Assembly (NCBI GenBank): GCA_937907555.1
Contig: CALEST010000083.1
Span: 1 to 13,922, forward strand
Direction of reading: 5' to 3'
DNA length: 13,922 nucleotides
Source: an uncultured Sediminibacterium sp.
GTDB lineage: Bacteria; Bacteroidota; Bacteroidia; Chitinophagales; Chitinophagaceae
Shown here: positions 5,885-13,922 of the stretch, piece by piece
How positions within the stretch are numbered: the stretch's first letter is position 1
How the letters are laid out: each line of letters opens with the position of its first letter
Program-made: the position numbers and the translations under genes
Notes under the pieces: generated by a model
Database searches by the model: none
Told to the model about the DNA's origin: nothing
The model's input: only the letters and a program-made list of their open reading frames with translations

Positions 5885-8800
5885 ATGAATATTTCTGAAT
5901 TATCATTAAAAAGACCCATCCTTGCAACAGTGATGAATATTCTCATCATTTTGTTCGGGATAGTTGGATATAGTTTTCTTGCGGTTAGAGAATATCCGGC
6001 AGTAGATCCTCCGGTAGTGAATGTAAGAACCTCCTATTCAGGTGCGAATTCTGAAATTATTGAGAGTCAGATTACAGAACCGCTGGAAAAAGCCATTAAT
6101 GGTATTCCCGGAATCAGAAGTATTTCTTCTTCCAGCTCTAACGGAAACAGTAATATTACTGTTGAATTTAACGTATCGGAAGATTTAGAAGCAGCGGCCA
6201 ATGATGTAAGAGATAAAGTGAGTCAGGCGGTAAGAAATTTACCTCAGGACGTTGATGCACCTCCGGTAGTAAGTAAATCAGATGCCAATAGTGATTTCAT
6301 CATCATGCTGGCTGTACAAAGTCAGACGAAGGGATTACTGGAACTGAGTGAGTATGCAGAAAATGTATTGCAGGAAAGATTCCAGACCATTTCTGAAGTG
6401 AGTGCAGTGAATATATTCGGACAAAAGCGTCCTTCCATGCGTATTTGGATTGATCCGGATAAGCTCAATGCATTCAATGTTACTTTCAGCGATATCCGTA
6501 CAGCTTTAAACACAGAAAACGTTGAAATTCCTTCCGGAAAAATATATGGTGATAAAACAGAATTAACCATTAAAGCACTAGGTAGATTAACTACCGAGAA
6601 AGATTTCAGGGATTTAATCATTCGTCAGACAGCAGGGGGCATTGTTAGGTTGTCTGATGTGGCTTATGTTGAAATTGGTCCGGAAAACGATGAGTACAGC
6701 TGGCGTTTAAATGGAGTGAATGCAGTGGGTATGGCAATTATTCCTCAGCCCGGTGCCAACTATATTAAAATAGCAGACGAGTTTTATAAGCGTCTGGCAG
6801 AAATACAGAAGACCGAGAAGGGCGACTTTATGATGACTACCCTGATTGATCAGACCAAGAATGTTCGGGCTTCTATTAAAGAAGTAGAAGAAACATTATT
6901 GATTTCTTTTTCATTGGTGGTTCTGGTTATCTTTTTCTTCTTTAGAAATTGGTTGATTGCCATTCGTCCGTTGATAGATATTCCTATTTCATTGGTAGCT
7001 ACATTTTTCATCATGTACATTTCTGGATTCTCCATTAATGTACTGACTTTATTGGGAATTGTGCTGGCAACCGGCTTGGTGGTTGATGATGGTATTGTGG
7101 TTACAGAAAATATATTCAGAAAACTGGAAGGGGGCTTACCCATCCGGAAAGCTGCGTTGGAAGGCAGTAAGGAAATTTTCTTTGCGGTTGTATCAACTTC
7201 CATTACCCTGGCGGTAGTGTTTTTACCAGTGATTTTCTTACAGGGATTTGTTGGAAGTCTGTTCCGTGAATTTGGTATAGTAGTAGCAGCAGCTGTACTG
7301 ATTTCCGCATTTGTATCGCTTACCATTACTCCGGTATTGAATGTGTACCTGAATAAAAAAGATGCAGGTCATGGAAAGTTCTATGATATGACAGAGCCTT
7401 TCTTTAAAGGCATGGAAAACGGATATAAGAATCTTTTGGGTGCATTTTTAAGAGTCAGATGGATGGCTTGGGTAATTGTAGTTGCCTGTATGGGATTGAT
7501 TTATTGGATTGGTTCAGGCTTGCAAAGCGAATTGGCACCACTTGAAGACAGAAGCAGTATTCGTTTTCAGATGAGTGGTCCTGAAGGAGCCAGCTACGGT
7601 TATATGGTGGAAACAGGTGATATGCTTTTAAACTATCTGACGGATTCGGTTCCGGAAAAAGACTTTGTATTTGCAGCTGTTCCTGGTTTTGGGGGTAGTG
7701 GTGGAGTAAACGGCGGTACCCTGAGAATTAAACTGGTAGAGCCCAATGAGCGAAACAGGTCTCAGTCAGAAATTGCCAAAGCCATCGGGAAAAAATTACC
7801 CAGTATCAACAACGCCAGAATCTTTCCTGTAGAAGAACAAACCATTTCTGTTGGTTTGGGCTCCCGTGGATCCTTACCTGTTCAGTTCATTTTACAGAAC
7901 CTGGATTTTGAAAAAATAAAAACGGTCATCCCTAAGTTTCTGGAAGAAGCCAGAAAAGACAAGACATTTCAGAATGTGGATGTGAATTTAAAGTTTAATA
8001 AGCCAGAACTGCAATTAACAATTGACAGAATCAAAGCAAAGGATTTAGGTCTTTCCATTATTGATGTAGCTGATGTTGTTTCCAGTGCTTTCAGTGGCAG
8101 AAGGCTTGCTTATTATATCATGAATGGAAAGCAATACGAAGTAATTTCCCAGGTTGCTTACAAAGACAGACAGAAGCCTGCAGATATTGAAAAGCTATAT
8201 GTTAGAAACAACAGGGGAGAAAGCATACCCCTGAAAGCAGTCGTAAAGCTGGAAGAAAGTTCTAATCCACCCACTTTGTATCATTTCAACCGTTTCAAAG
8301 CGGCCACTATTTCGGCATCTTTGGCCGAAGGCATGACAATTGGTGATGGTGTTAAGGCAATGAGAAGAATTGGAGATAAGTTACTGGATGAAAGTTTTAA
8401 AACAGCTTTGAACGGACCATCAAGAGATTTTGAAGAAAGCTCTTCCAATACTGCATTTGCATTTGGTTTTGCCTTGATTCTTATTTATCTGGTACTGGCC
8501 GCACAATTCGAAAGCTTTAAAGATCCGTTTACCATTATGCTTACCGTTCCTTTGGCATTGGCGGGTGCTTTGCTGAGTCTTTGGATTTTTGATCAAACCA
8601 TTAATATCTTTTCTCAAATTGGTATGATTATGTTGATAGGTCTGGTTACCAAGAATGGTATTCTGATTGTGGAATTCGCCAATCAGAAAAGAGAATTTGG
8701 TCTGGCTAAACGAGAAGCGGTTCTGGAAGCATCAGCACAGCGATTAAGACCTATTTTAATGACCAGTCTGGCAACTGCTTTGGGTGCACTACCGATTGCA

Positions 8801-8959
8801 CTTAGTATTGGTGCAGCCGCAACCAGCCGTATGCCATTGGGTATTGTGATTGTAGGTGGTATTATGTTTTCACTATTGTTAACCTTATTTGTTATTCCTG
8901 CCGTGTACACTTTTATTTCTGGTAAGCACGATGCCAAAAAGGTTGATATTACTGATTAA
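5885..8959 (+). CDS. RND multidrug-type efflux permease (AcrB/HAE1 family)
   Basis: This 1024-residue inner-membrane proton/substrate antiporter is slightly shorter than E. coli AcrB (1049). The N-terminus MNISELSLKRPILATVM leads into TM1. A first periplasmic loop (about 33-335) is followed by TM2-6 with GLVVDDGIVVTEN (397-409), where D401 and D402 match the proton-relay aspartates of AcrB TM4. A second large periplasmic loop (about 555-860) precedes TM8-12 with GLVTKNGILIVEFANQ, where K923 matches the relay lysine of TM10. This motif set indicates the hydrophobic/amphiphilic exporter (HAE1) branch rather than heavy-metal exporters. It is co-transcribed with the adaptor. No TolC-like outer-membrane factor or regulator gene is beside it: pdxH follows on the same strand. 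The pump must therefore borrow a channel encoded elsewhere. Substrate unknown. Confidence 0.95.
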   Translation: MNISELSLKRPILATVMNILIILFGIVGYSFLAVREYPAVDPPVVNVRTSYSGANSEIIESQITEPLEKAINGIPGIRSISSSSSNGNSNITVEFNVSEDLEAAANDVRDKVSQAVRNLPQDVDAPPVVSKSDANSDFIIMLAVQSQTKGLLELSEYAENVLQERFQTISEVSAVNIFGQKRPSMRIWIDPDKLNAFNVTFSDIRTALNTENVEIPSGKIYGDKTELTIKALGRLTTEKDFRDLIIRQTAGGIVRLSDVAYVEIGPENDEYSWRLNGVNAVGMAIIPQPGANYIKIADEFYKRLAEIQKTEKGDFMMTTLIDQTKNVRASIKEVEETLLISFSLVVLVIFFFFRNWLIAIRPLIDIPISLVATFFIMYISGFSINVLTLLGIVLATGLVVDDGIVVTENIFRKLEGGLPIRKAALEGSKEIFFAVVSTSITLAVVFLPVIFLQGFVGSLFREFGIVVAAAVLISAFVSLTITPVLNVYLNKKDAGHGKFYDMTEPFFKGMENGYKNLLGAFLRVRWMAWVIVVACMGLIYWIGSGLQSELAPLEDRSSIRFQMSGPEGASYGYMVETGDMLLNYLTDSVPEKDFVFAAVPGFGGSGGVNGGTLRIKLVEPNERNRSQSEIAKAIGKKLPSINNARIFPVEEQTISVGLGSRGSLPVQFILQNLDFEKIKTVIPKFLEEARKDKTFQNVDVNLKFNKPELQLTIDRIKAKDLGLSIIDVADVVSSAFSGRRLAYYIMNGKQYEVISQVAYKDRQKPADIEKLYVRNNRGESIPLKAVVKLEESSNPPTLYHFNRFKAATISASLAEGMTIGDGVKAMRRIGDKLLDESFKTALNGPSRDFEESSSNTAFAFGFALILIYLVLAAQFESFKDPFTIMLTVPLALAGALLSLWIFDQTINIFSQIGMIMLIGLVTKNGILIVEFANQKREFGLAKREAVLEASAQRLRPILMTSLATALGALPIALSIGAAATSRMPLGIVIVGGIMFSLLLTLFVIPAVYTFISGKHDAKKVDITD

Positions 8960-8979
8960 TGTAGTTGAAATAAAGCGTA

Positions 8980-8987
8980 TAATTTTG
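8980..8987 (+). promoter_or_regulatory. Putative -7 promoter element of pdxH
   Basis: TAATTTTG is an exact match to the Bacteroidota -7 consensus TAnnTTTG and lies 6 bp before the pdxH ATG. A TTG at 8964-8966 is too close to serve as a normally spaced -33 element. If used, transcription would begin at or next to the ATG, giving an almost leaderless mRNA. Read-through from the RND genes is the alternative. Confidence 0.4.
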
Positions 8988-8993
8988 TAAAAC

Positions 8994-9638
8994 ATGCTAA
9001 GTTCCATATCTGATATTCGTCGTGATTATATGCTCAAGTCTTTTGACGAATCACACGCTGCTGTTAATCCTTTTGATCAGTTTAAAGAGTGGTGGGAAGA
9101 AGCCACTTCTGCAGATATTGATGAAGTAAATGCTATGACATTGGCTACTGTTGACGGAAGCGGAAAACCAGCTGCCAGAATTGTTTTACTGAAAGGATAT
9201 ACGCATGATGGCTTTGTGTTTTTTACCAATTATGAGAGTGCCAAAGGTCAGGACCTCGCTATTAATCCAAATGCTGCACTGCTATTCTTCTGGAAAGAAC
9301 TGGAAAGACAAATCAGAATAGAAGGAACAGTAGAAAAAATTGAACCTGCAGACAGCGATGCCTATTTCCATTCCAGACCCGCAGGCAGCAGGATAGGGGC
9401 ATGGGTGTCACCTCAAAGTAAGGTAATTCCAGATCGTGCTTTCCTTGAAAACAATTACAATGAATTGGTAAAAAAATATCCAGATGAAAATGCTGTGCCA
9501 AGACCACCACACTGGGGCGGGTTTATTGTAAAGCCGGAATCTTTTGAATTCTGGCAAGGTAGAAGCAGCCGCCTTCATGATAGAATAAAATATTCTAAAA
9601 CACAGGATGGCTGGAATAGGGAGCGCCTGGCTCCTTAA
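8994..9638 (+). CDS. pdxH: Pyridoxamine 5'-phosphate oxidase
   Basis: This 214-residue FMN enzyme oxidises pyridoxine or pyridoxamine 5'-phosphate to pyridoxal 5'-phosphate (vitamin B6 biosynthesis and salvage, cytoplasm). Family motifs appear in order: IRRDYMLKSF (9-18), the FMN-binding RIVLLKG (62-68), FFTNYESAKG (76-85), QIRIEG (106-111), the substrate-binding HSRPAGSRIGAW (126-137), PHWGGF (172-177), FWQGR (186-190), RLHDRI (193-198) and the terminal RLAP. It is full length, like E. coli PdxH (218). The start at 8994 is supported because the IRRDY region, conserved in the family, lies just after it; the ATG at residue 13 would cut it. It follows the RND permease after 34 bp and faces the convergent kinase gene with a 16 bp gap. 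No functional link to either neighbour is apparent. Confidence 0.96.
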   Translation: MLSSISDIRRDYMLKSFDESHAAVNPFDQFKEWWEEATSADIDEVNAMTLATVDGSGKPAARIVLLKGYTHDGFVFFTNYESAKGQDLAINPNAALLFFWKELERQIRIEGTVEKIEPADSDAYFHSRPAGSRIGAWVSPQSKVIPDRAFLENNYNELVKKYPDENAVPRPPHWGGFIVKPESFEFWQGRSSRLHDRIKYSKTQDGWNRERLAP

Positions 9639-9654
9639 TAAGCAGATACTTTAT

Positions 9655-12600
9655 TTAGCTCGCAGGAAAATCTGCTTTTAATTGTTGAAATACCTGTTCC
9701 AGTATTTGTTGTAATTGCTTACCCAGCAAAGGAATTTTGTCTTTTTGTTCTCCGGTCTTTGCATAAAATTCCAGACTTTCAATGGTTTTGTAAGCTTGTT
9801 TGATTCCCATACTGTAAATAGAGGATTTCATTTTATGTGAAAATTGAAATACCTCATTCATCTGGTTGTTTTCTATGGCTTTGAGCAAGCTGTCTAAGTC
9901 CTTTTTTGTGTTCTTGCTAAATACATGAATAATCTCAATTAAGAATTCAGTATCGTCTTTATCTATGCCTTGCAGTGCATCCAGACTATATAATTTTTCA
10001 TTTGAAAAATCATTTGTTGTGTCGGCTGATTTTTTACTAAAGTCAATGGAATACGCAAGCTGTAGTTGCTTCTTAATACATTCAAATAAAACCTGTTCAG
10101 TAAATGGCTTAGTGATATAGTCGTTGAATCCGGCTTCTGCAAAACGTTCTGTTTCCTGTTTAAATGCATTGGCTGTTAATGCGATAATTGGAACTGCAGC
10201 TTTATTGGTATCATTCAACCTTCTGATCATTTGTGTTGCTTCATATCCGTCTACGTCGGGCATATGTATATCCATTAGGATTAAATCAAAATCCTGTCTC
10301 TGATGTGCTTCATAAGCTTCCTGACCATTGTTAACTACCACTACATTGTGTCCCCAATCAGATAAGATTTGTTTCACAATAATCTGGTTAATGGCCACAT
10401 CTTCTGCAACCAGTATTTTCTTTTTTTCCAGGGAATTGTATGTAACTTCTTCTTTTTCCGGTTTTAATAAACTGATATTTCCGCTTTTGTAGGGAATTTG
10501 AACTGTAAAACAAGTCCCTTTATTCAATTCACTGGTTACCTTGATGCAACCTCCCTGCATTTCAATCAAATTCTTTGTAATGCTTAATCCCAGTCCTGTT
10601 CCACCATATTTTCGGCTTGTTTCAGAAGAAGCCTGAACAAACTCATCAAAAATATGGGTGAGGTTTTCTTCTGAAATTCCAATTCCTGTATCTGTAATCA
10701 CAAACTCAAAAACAGACTCCTCTTCATTTTTAGCTTCTTCCCGGGCAAGCAAAGTAATCTTTCCGTATTCAGTAAACTTCAGCGCATTGCTAATTAAATT
10801 GTTTAAGATTTGCCCCAGTCTGAATGGATCTCCAATAATTATCTTGTCTTTTGTAATCTGATTATCAAAAATAAGCTCAAGGCCTTTTTCCTCTATTTTG
10901 AAAACAAAGGTTTTTAATGTGCTGGCTATTTTTTCTTCAATGTTAAAGGGGATATATTCCAGTTCAACTTTTCCGGATTCAATTTTTGTAAAATCCAGCA
11001 CATCGTTTACAATATGTAACAAATTATCTGCTGACTCTAGTATTAACTTGGTATACTCCGATTGTTTGGGTGTTAAATGAGTTTTGTATAAAAGACTACC
11101 GATACCAAGAATACCGTTCATCGGTGTTCTGATTTCATGACTCATATTTGCAAGAAATACTTCCTTAACTCTGCTTGCTCTTTCTGTTTCCTCTTTTGCT
11201 TTTATTAATTCACGTTCAGCACGAATTCTATTGGTAATATCCTGAGAGAAGCCAATAATATAAGGAGTACTGGAGTCTTCTTCCACCATATAATTCTGAA
11301 ATAGCAGAAATATATGTTCGCCATTTTTGCAAACAATCGAGAAGACACCTTCGGCCTGTCCTGTTCCCAAAACCTCATTTAAATAAGTTTTATCAAAATA
11401 CTCTACCCTCTCCGTAGGTATAAATTCCTTGATATTTCTCCCAATCAGTTCTTCCTGTTCATACCCTATTATTTTACAAATGGCAGGATTAACGCTCAAT
11501 AATTTTCCTTCCAGGTCGTGAGTGCAAATAAGTGCCTGGCTATAATTAAACAAATCCCTGTATCGTTTTTCGTTAAGTTTTACCTTTTCTTCAATCTGCT
11601 TTCGTTCTGTAATATTTAATCCGAATCCAATTACCAGTCTAACTTCATTGTTTTCATTCAGCACCGGATAAAGATTTCTTAAATGATATTCATGTTCTCC
11701 TTTTTCATTTAGATGACTTTCTTCCCATGAATATTGTTTTTTGCTCTCTAATACCTTTTGAAATACAGCAGATCTGGTAGCTGCAATTTTAGGATCCTTA
11801 TTTCTATGTTGACAATATTCCTGATCGTTCTTTCCTATAATCCATTTTCTGATTTCCGGATTTTTAATACCAACTGGATTAACAAAAAGGTAGCGATGAT
11901 CTTTGTCAAATACCACAATGTCTGTGGGTATATTATTCAGTATACTTTCGTAAAAATTCCTTTGTTTGGTAAACTCAGCTTCTGTTTCCTTTATGTTGGT
12001 TATATCAGTATGTGTACCTAGAATTTTTAATGGAAATCCATTTTCGTCTTTCTCGGTTACAATACCTCTGTCTAAAATCCATTTATAATCCCCAAACTTA
12101 TCTTTGATTCTGTATTCAGAACTATGATGATCAATTTCTTTATTCCTGTATTTCCTGTCTTGTTCAATTAAAATGGGAACATCATCAGGATGAACCGCTT
12201 TCCACCATTGTTCCGCGATGCTTAAATGATTGTTCTCCAGCTCAATAAAAGCTCTTTTGCTGTGTGAAAAGTTGGTTATGTTTTTTTTATAGTCATGCAA
12301 CCATACATTATCACCCATTTTCTCAAGAGCAAACAAAAGCGTTTGTTCGTAGTTTTTCCGGATTGCTTCCTCTTCTTCTTTGACTTTTAGAGTTTTAAGT
12401 AAATCTAGTTGAGGGTTTTGTAAGGCAAAATCACTTGCTTCCAGGTTTGATTCTTCTAATTCCTTAATTGAATTAAATGCAGGAGACCCCAGAAATACAT
12501 AGAAGTTATCGGTTTCTGAGAAAACAAACTGCCCTCTTAAATCAAAGCTTTGCCTTTCTTTTATCCTTATGTTTATCAGTTGATGTAAGTGCTCTTTAAT

Positions 12601-12786
12601 AAAGTAAATTACAGGTTCATCCCCCATACCTTCAATGAGAAAAAAATCACTGAAAGGAGATTTTTGAATTAAGGGTAAAATTTTCTTGATTGATTTACCA
12701 CAGCCAATCAGCATTCCTTCAACACTTACTTTTAAGTGAAAAGGAAACAAAATATCTGTTTGATGTTGATTGAAGTGAATACCCAT
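9655..12786 (-). CDS. Hybrid sensor histidine kinase: HNOBA-PASx3-HisKA-HATPase-REC-HPt
   Basis: This 1043-residue protein has no transmembrane segment, so it is a cytoplasmic sensor. Residues ~10-135 read as an HNOBA (haem-NO-binding-associated) domain: FPFH (14-17), LRGQF (83-87), FLGSP (98-102) and SDFAL (118-122), the landmarks of soluble guanylate cyclases. A charged helix (~135-155) then connects to three PAS domains (~155-270, PAS_3-like with WWKAVHPDD; ~278-398; ~405-525). The kinase core has H-box NMSHEIRTPMNG (phospho-His550), N-box NLISNALKF (N667), DTGIGI (G1) and GGTGLGLSI (G2). The receiver (790-908) has E795, D796, phospho-acceptor D839 and K893. The C-terminal HPt (~932-1037) has phospho-His984 in FSHKMKSS. 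The phosphorelay His-Asp-His is complete but no output regulator is nearby. Three PAS sensors plus HNOBA suggest redox, gas or small-ligand sensing, which is inference. Confidence 0.92.
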   Translation of the reverse strand: MGIHFNQHQTDILFPFHLKVSVEGMLIGCGKSIKKILPLIQKSPFSDFFLIEGMGDEPVIYFIKEHLHQLINIRIKERQSFDLRGQFVFSETDNFYVFLGSPAFNSIKELEESNLEASDFALQNPQLDLLKTLKVKEEEEAIRKNYEQTLLFALEKMGDNVWLHDYKKNITNFSHSKRAFIELENNHLSIAEQWWKAVHPDDVPILIEQDRKYRNKEIDHHSSEYRIKDKFGDYKWILDRGIVTEKDENGFPLKILGTHTDITNIKETEAEFTKQRNFYESILNNIPTDIVVFDKDHRYLFVNPVGIKNPEIRKWIIGKNDQEYCQHRNKDPKIAATRSAVFQKVLESKKQYSWEESHLNEKGEHEYHLRNLYPVLNENNEVRLVIGFGLNITERKQIEEKVKLNEKRYRDLFNYSQALICTHDLEGKLLSVNPAICKIIGYEQEELIGRNIKEFIPTERVEYFDKTYLNEVLGTGQAEGVFSIVCKNGEHIFLLFQNYMVEEDSSTPYIIGFSQDITNRIRAERELIKAKEETERASRVKEVFLANMSHEIRTPMNGILGIGSLLYKTHLTPKQSEYTKLILESADNLLHIVNDVLDFTKIESGKVELEYIPFNIEEKIASTLKTFVFKIEEKGLELIFDNQITKDKIIIGDPFRLGQILNNLISNALKFTEYGKITLLAREEAKNEEESVFEFVITDTGIGISEENLTHIFDEFVQASSETSRKYGGTGLGLSITKNLIEMQGGCIKVTSELNKGTCFTVQIPYKSGNISLLKPEKEEVTYNSLEKKKILVAEDVAINQIIVKQILSDWGHNVVVVNNGQEAYEAHQRQDFDLILMDIHMPDVDGYEATQMIRRLNDTNKAAVPIIALTANAFKQETERFAEAGFNDYITKPFTEQVLFECIKKQLQLAYSIDFSKKSADTTNDFSNEKLYSLDALQGIDKDDTEFLIEIIHVFSKNTKKDLDSLLKAIENNQMNEVFQFSHKMKSSIYSMGIKQAYKTIESLEFYAKTGEQKDKIPLLGKQLQQILEQVFQQLKADFPAS

Positions 12787-12838
12787 TACTTAAAATGCTG
12801 TTTTCAATTTACGATTTATTTATGTTTATTGACGATAT

Positions 12839-12882
12839 ATAAAACAAAAAAGACTGTATGAATACAGTCTTTTTTGTTTTAT
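12839..12882 (-). terminator. Rho-independent terminator after transketolase gene
   Basis: A perfect inverted repeat of 21 bp per arm (12839-12859 and 12862-12882) leaves only GA between the arms, so the real loop is about 4 nt. The core stem is AGACTGTAT/ATACAGTCT flanked by A-rich and T-rich tracts. Read on the minus strand, it follows the transketolase stop (12891-12893) by 8 bp and ends in TTTTTTGTTTT. Because the tracts are symmetrical it would also work on plus-strand transcripts. It insulates the histidine kinase gene, whose promoter must then lie in 12787-12838, where I found no clear consensus. Confidence 0.9.
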
Positions 12883-12890
12883 TCGAAAGT

Positions 12891-13853
12891 TTATTTTCGG
12901 GATATTACTTTTTCTACAGCAGTAATAATATTCGGTGTATCCAAACCATATTTGGTTAATAGTTCAGTGGGTTTGCCGCTCTCTCCAAATGTATCATTGG
13001 TTCCAATCATTTCAATTGGAACTGGGAAGTTTTTAGCAGCAACCTGTGCAATGGAATCACCTAAGCCACCAATGATATTGTGCTCTTCAACCGTAACAGC
13101 ACATTTTGTTTTTTTAATGGAAGCCAAAACAGCTTCTGTGTCTAATGGTTTAATGGTATGAATATTGATTACCTCAACACTAACTCCTTTTTCTTCAAGA
13201 ATTCTTCCTGCCTCAATGGCTTTCCACACCATATGACCGCAGGCAAAAATGGAAACATCCGTTCCTTCGCTTATTTGCTGTGCTTTACCAATGATAAAAT
13301 CACTGCCGTCCTCTTTCGTAAAGTTGGGCCATTTGGGTCTGCCAAATCGCAGATAGACGGGTCCGTTGTATGAGGCAATTGCCTTGGTAGCAGCTTTCGT
13401 CTGATTAAAGTCGCAGGGAACAATAACGGTCATGCCAGGAAGCATTTTCATTAATCCAATGTCTTCCAGTATCTGGTGCGTTGCCCCGTCTTCACCTAAA
13501 GTAAGTCCGGCGTGGGAAGCACATATTTTTACGTTTTTCTCACTATAAGCTACACTTTGCCGAATCTGATCGTATACTCTTCCGGTACTGAAATTCGCAA
13601 AAGTGGTTGTATAAGGAATTTTACCACCAATGGTCATACCCGCCGCAATACCTATCATATTGGCTTCTGCAATTCCAACCTGTACAAAACGATCCGGAAA
13701 ATCCTTGATAAATGGTCCTAGTTTCAAAGAACCGGCAAGGTCAGCAGTTAGTACAACTACATTTGGATTCTCTTTGCCAATTTCATGTATACCTTCCCCA
13801 AATCCACCTCGGGTTTCTTTTTCATTCAGTACCTGAATATCTTTTAGTTTCAT
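12891..13853 (-). CDS. Transketolase, C-terminal subunit (split transketolase)
   Basis: This 320-residue protein corresponds to the pyrimidine-binding and C-terminal domains of transketolase, which many bacteria encode apart from the N-terminal thiamine-diphosphate half. Motifs: VLTADLAGS (34-42), VGIAEANMIGIAAGM (59-73) with E63 as the catalytic glutamate that protonates the aminopyrimidine, FANFSTGRVYDQIR (85-98), HAGLTLGEDGATHQ (114-127), PVYLRFGRP (about 166-174), and the C-terminal-domain segment VEEHNIIGGLG. It would pair with a roughly 280-residue N-terminal subunit to transfer two-carbon ketol units in the non-oxidative pentose phosphate pathway. The gene for that partner is not seen in the 69 bp left upstream. 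A strong hairpin terminator follows. A transketolase-family protein of other specificity (for example a DXS-like enzyme) is less likely but cannot be excluded. Confidence 0.92.
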   Translation of the reverse strand: MKLKDIQVLNEKETRGGFGEGIHEIGKENPNVVVLTADLAGSLKLGPFIKDFPDRFVQVGIAEANMIGIAAGMTIGGKIPYTTTFANFSTGRVYDQIRQSVAYSEKNVKICASHAGLTLGEDGATHQILEDIGLMKMLPGMTVIVPCDFNQTKAATKAIASYNGPVYLRFGRPKWPNFTKEDGSDFIIGKAQQISEGTDVSIFACGHMVWKAIEAGRILEEKGVSVEVINIHTIKPLDTEAVLASIKKTKCAVTVEEHNIIGGLGDSIAQVAAKNFPVPIEMIGTNDTFGESGKPTELLTKYGLDTPNIITAVEKVISRK

Positions 13854-13878
13854 ACAATTATATTTTTACTGGAAAGTT

Positions 13879-13886
13879 GCAAAGTA
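13879..13886 (-). promoter_or_regulatory. Putative -7 promoter element of the transketolase subunit gene
   Basis: On the minus strand this reads TACTTTGC, close to the Bacteroidota -7 element TAnnTTTG but with a one-base-shorter gap. It lies 25 bp before the ATG at 13853, giving a short leader of about 20 nt. No -33 TTG is recognisable. If real, the gene can be transcribed independently of whatever lies upstream of the window edge. Confidence 0.3.
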
Positions 13887-13922
13887 AACACTTTTTTATA
13901 TGGCTTCCTGTACATTTCCTGT

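Noticed and set aside
6850..7326. 158-codon open frame on the minus strand inside the RND permease gene
   Set aside because: It is antisense to a well-conserved permease region, and its low-complexity Ser/Thr/Asn-rich product has no recognisable motif.
9641..9676. Inverted repeat AGCAGAT/ATCTGCT followed by TTTTA after pdxH
   Set aside because: The stem is only 7 bp with a 22-nt loop lying in the end of the kinase gene, which is too weak to call a terminator.
13896..13922. Possible last eight codons of another minus-strand gene (TGNVQEAI-stop)
   Set aside because: It is too short to distinguish from chance. Two other frames are also open across this edge.
13900..13922. ATG on the plus strand at 13900 as the start of a new gene (MASCTFP)
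   Set aside because: Only seven codons remain before the edge and no matching promoter element was found.
1..13922. CRISPR arrays, tRNA or rRNA genes, insertion sequences, phage or toxin-antitoxin genes
   Set aside because: I looked for repeated spacers, terminal inverted repeats, integrase or transposase motifs and tRNA-like folds, and saw none.

Overview
The window looks like a chromosomal piece of a moderately AT-rich Bacteroidota, most likely a member of the Chitinophagaceae. The family assignment is inference. It rests on TAnnTTTG-like promoter elements, the absence of Shine-Dalgarno sequences, a transketolase encoded as separate halves, a DEFD-type DEAD-box helicase, and a carboxypeptidase-regulatory-like surface protein of a kind common in that group. 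No tRNA, rRNA, insertion sequence, CRISPR array or phage gene was seen. Nearly all bases are coding.

Layout. (1) Positions 1-793 hold the remains of two head-to-head genes, a DEAD-box RNA helicase on the minus strand and a carboxypeptidase-regulatory-like protein on the plus strand. Both lose their 5' parts at one breakpoint near position 240. (2) Positions 790-4667 form a compact four-gene minus-strand operon, in transcription order SDR, SDR, acyl-CoA dehydrogenase and aminoglycoside-phosphotransferase-like kinase, with 7-8 bp spacers. The kinase and dehydrogenase correspond to the two domains of eukaryotic ACAD10/ACAD11 and to LvaA/LvaC of the Pseudomonas putida levulinate pathway. The best hypothesis is catabolism of 4-hydroxy fatty acids through a phosphorylated acyl-CoA. 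(3) Positions 4805-8959, divergent from that operon, encode an RND efflux pair (lipoprotein adaptor and HAE1-type permease) with no outer-membrane factor nearby. (4) pdxH (8994-9638) encodes pyridoxamine 5'-phosphate oxidase and has its own promoter-like element. (5) A convergent 1043-residue cytoplasmic hybrid histidine kinase (9655-12786) starts with what reads as an HNOBA (haem-NO-binding-associated) domain and carries three PAS domains plus kinase, receiver and HPt modules. (6) A strong hairpin terminator (12839-12882) separates it from the C-terminal transketolase subunit (12891-13853).

The most interesting points are the proposed 4-hydroxyacyl-CoA kinase/dehydrogenase operon, the HNOBA-type sensor kinase without a visible H-NOX partner, and the double truncation near position 240, which is either a real deletion or inversion scar or an assembly chimera. 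All functions come from reading motifs by eye; no database search was run.
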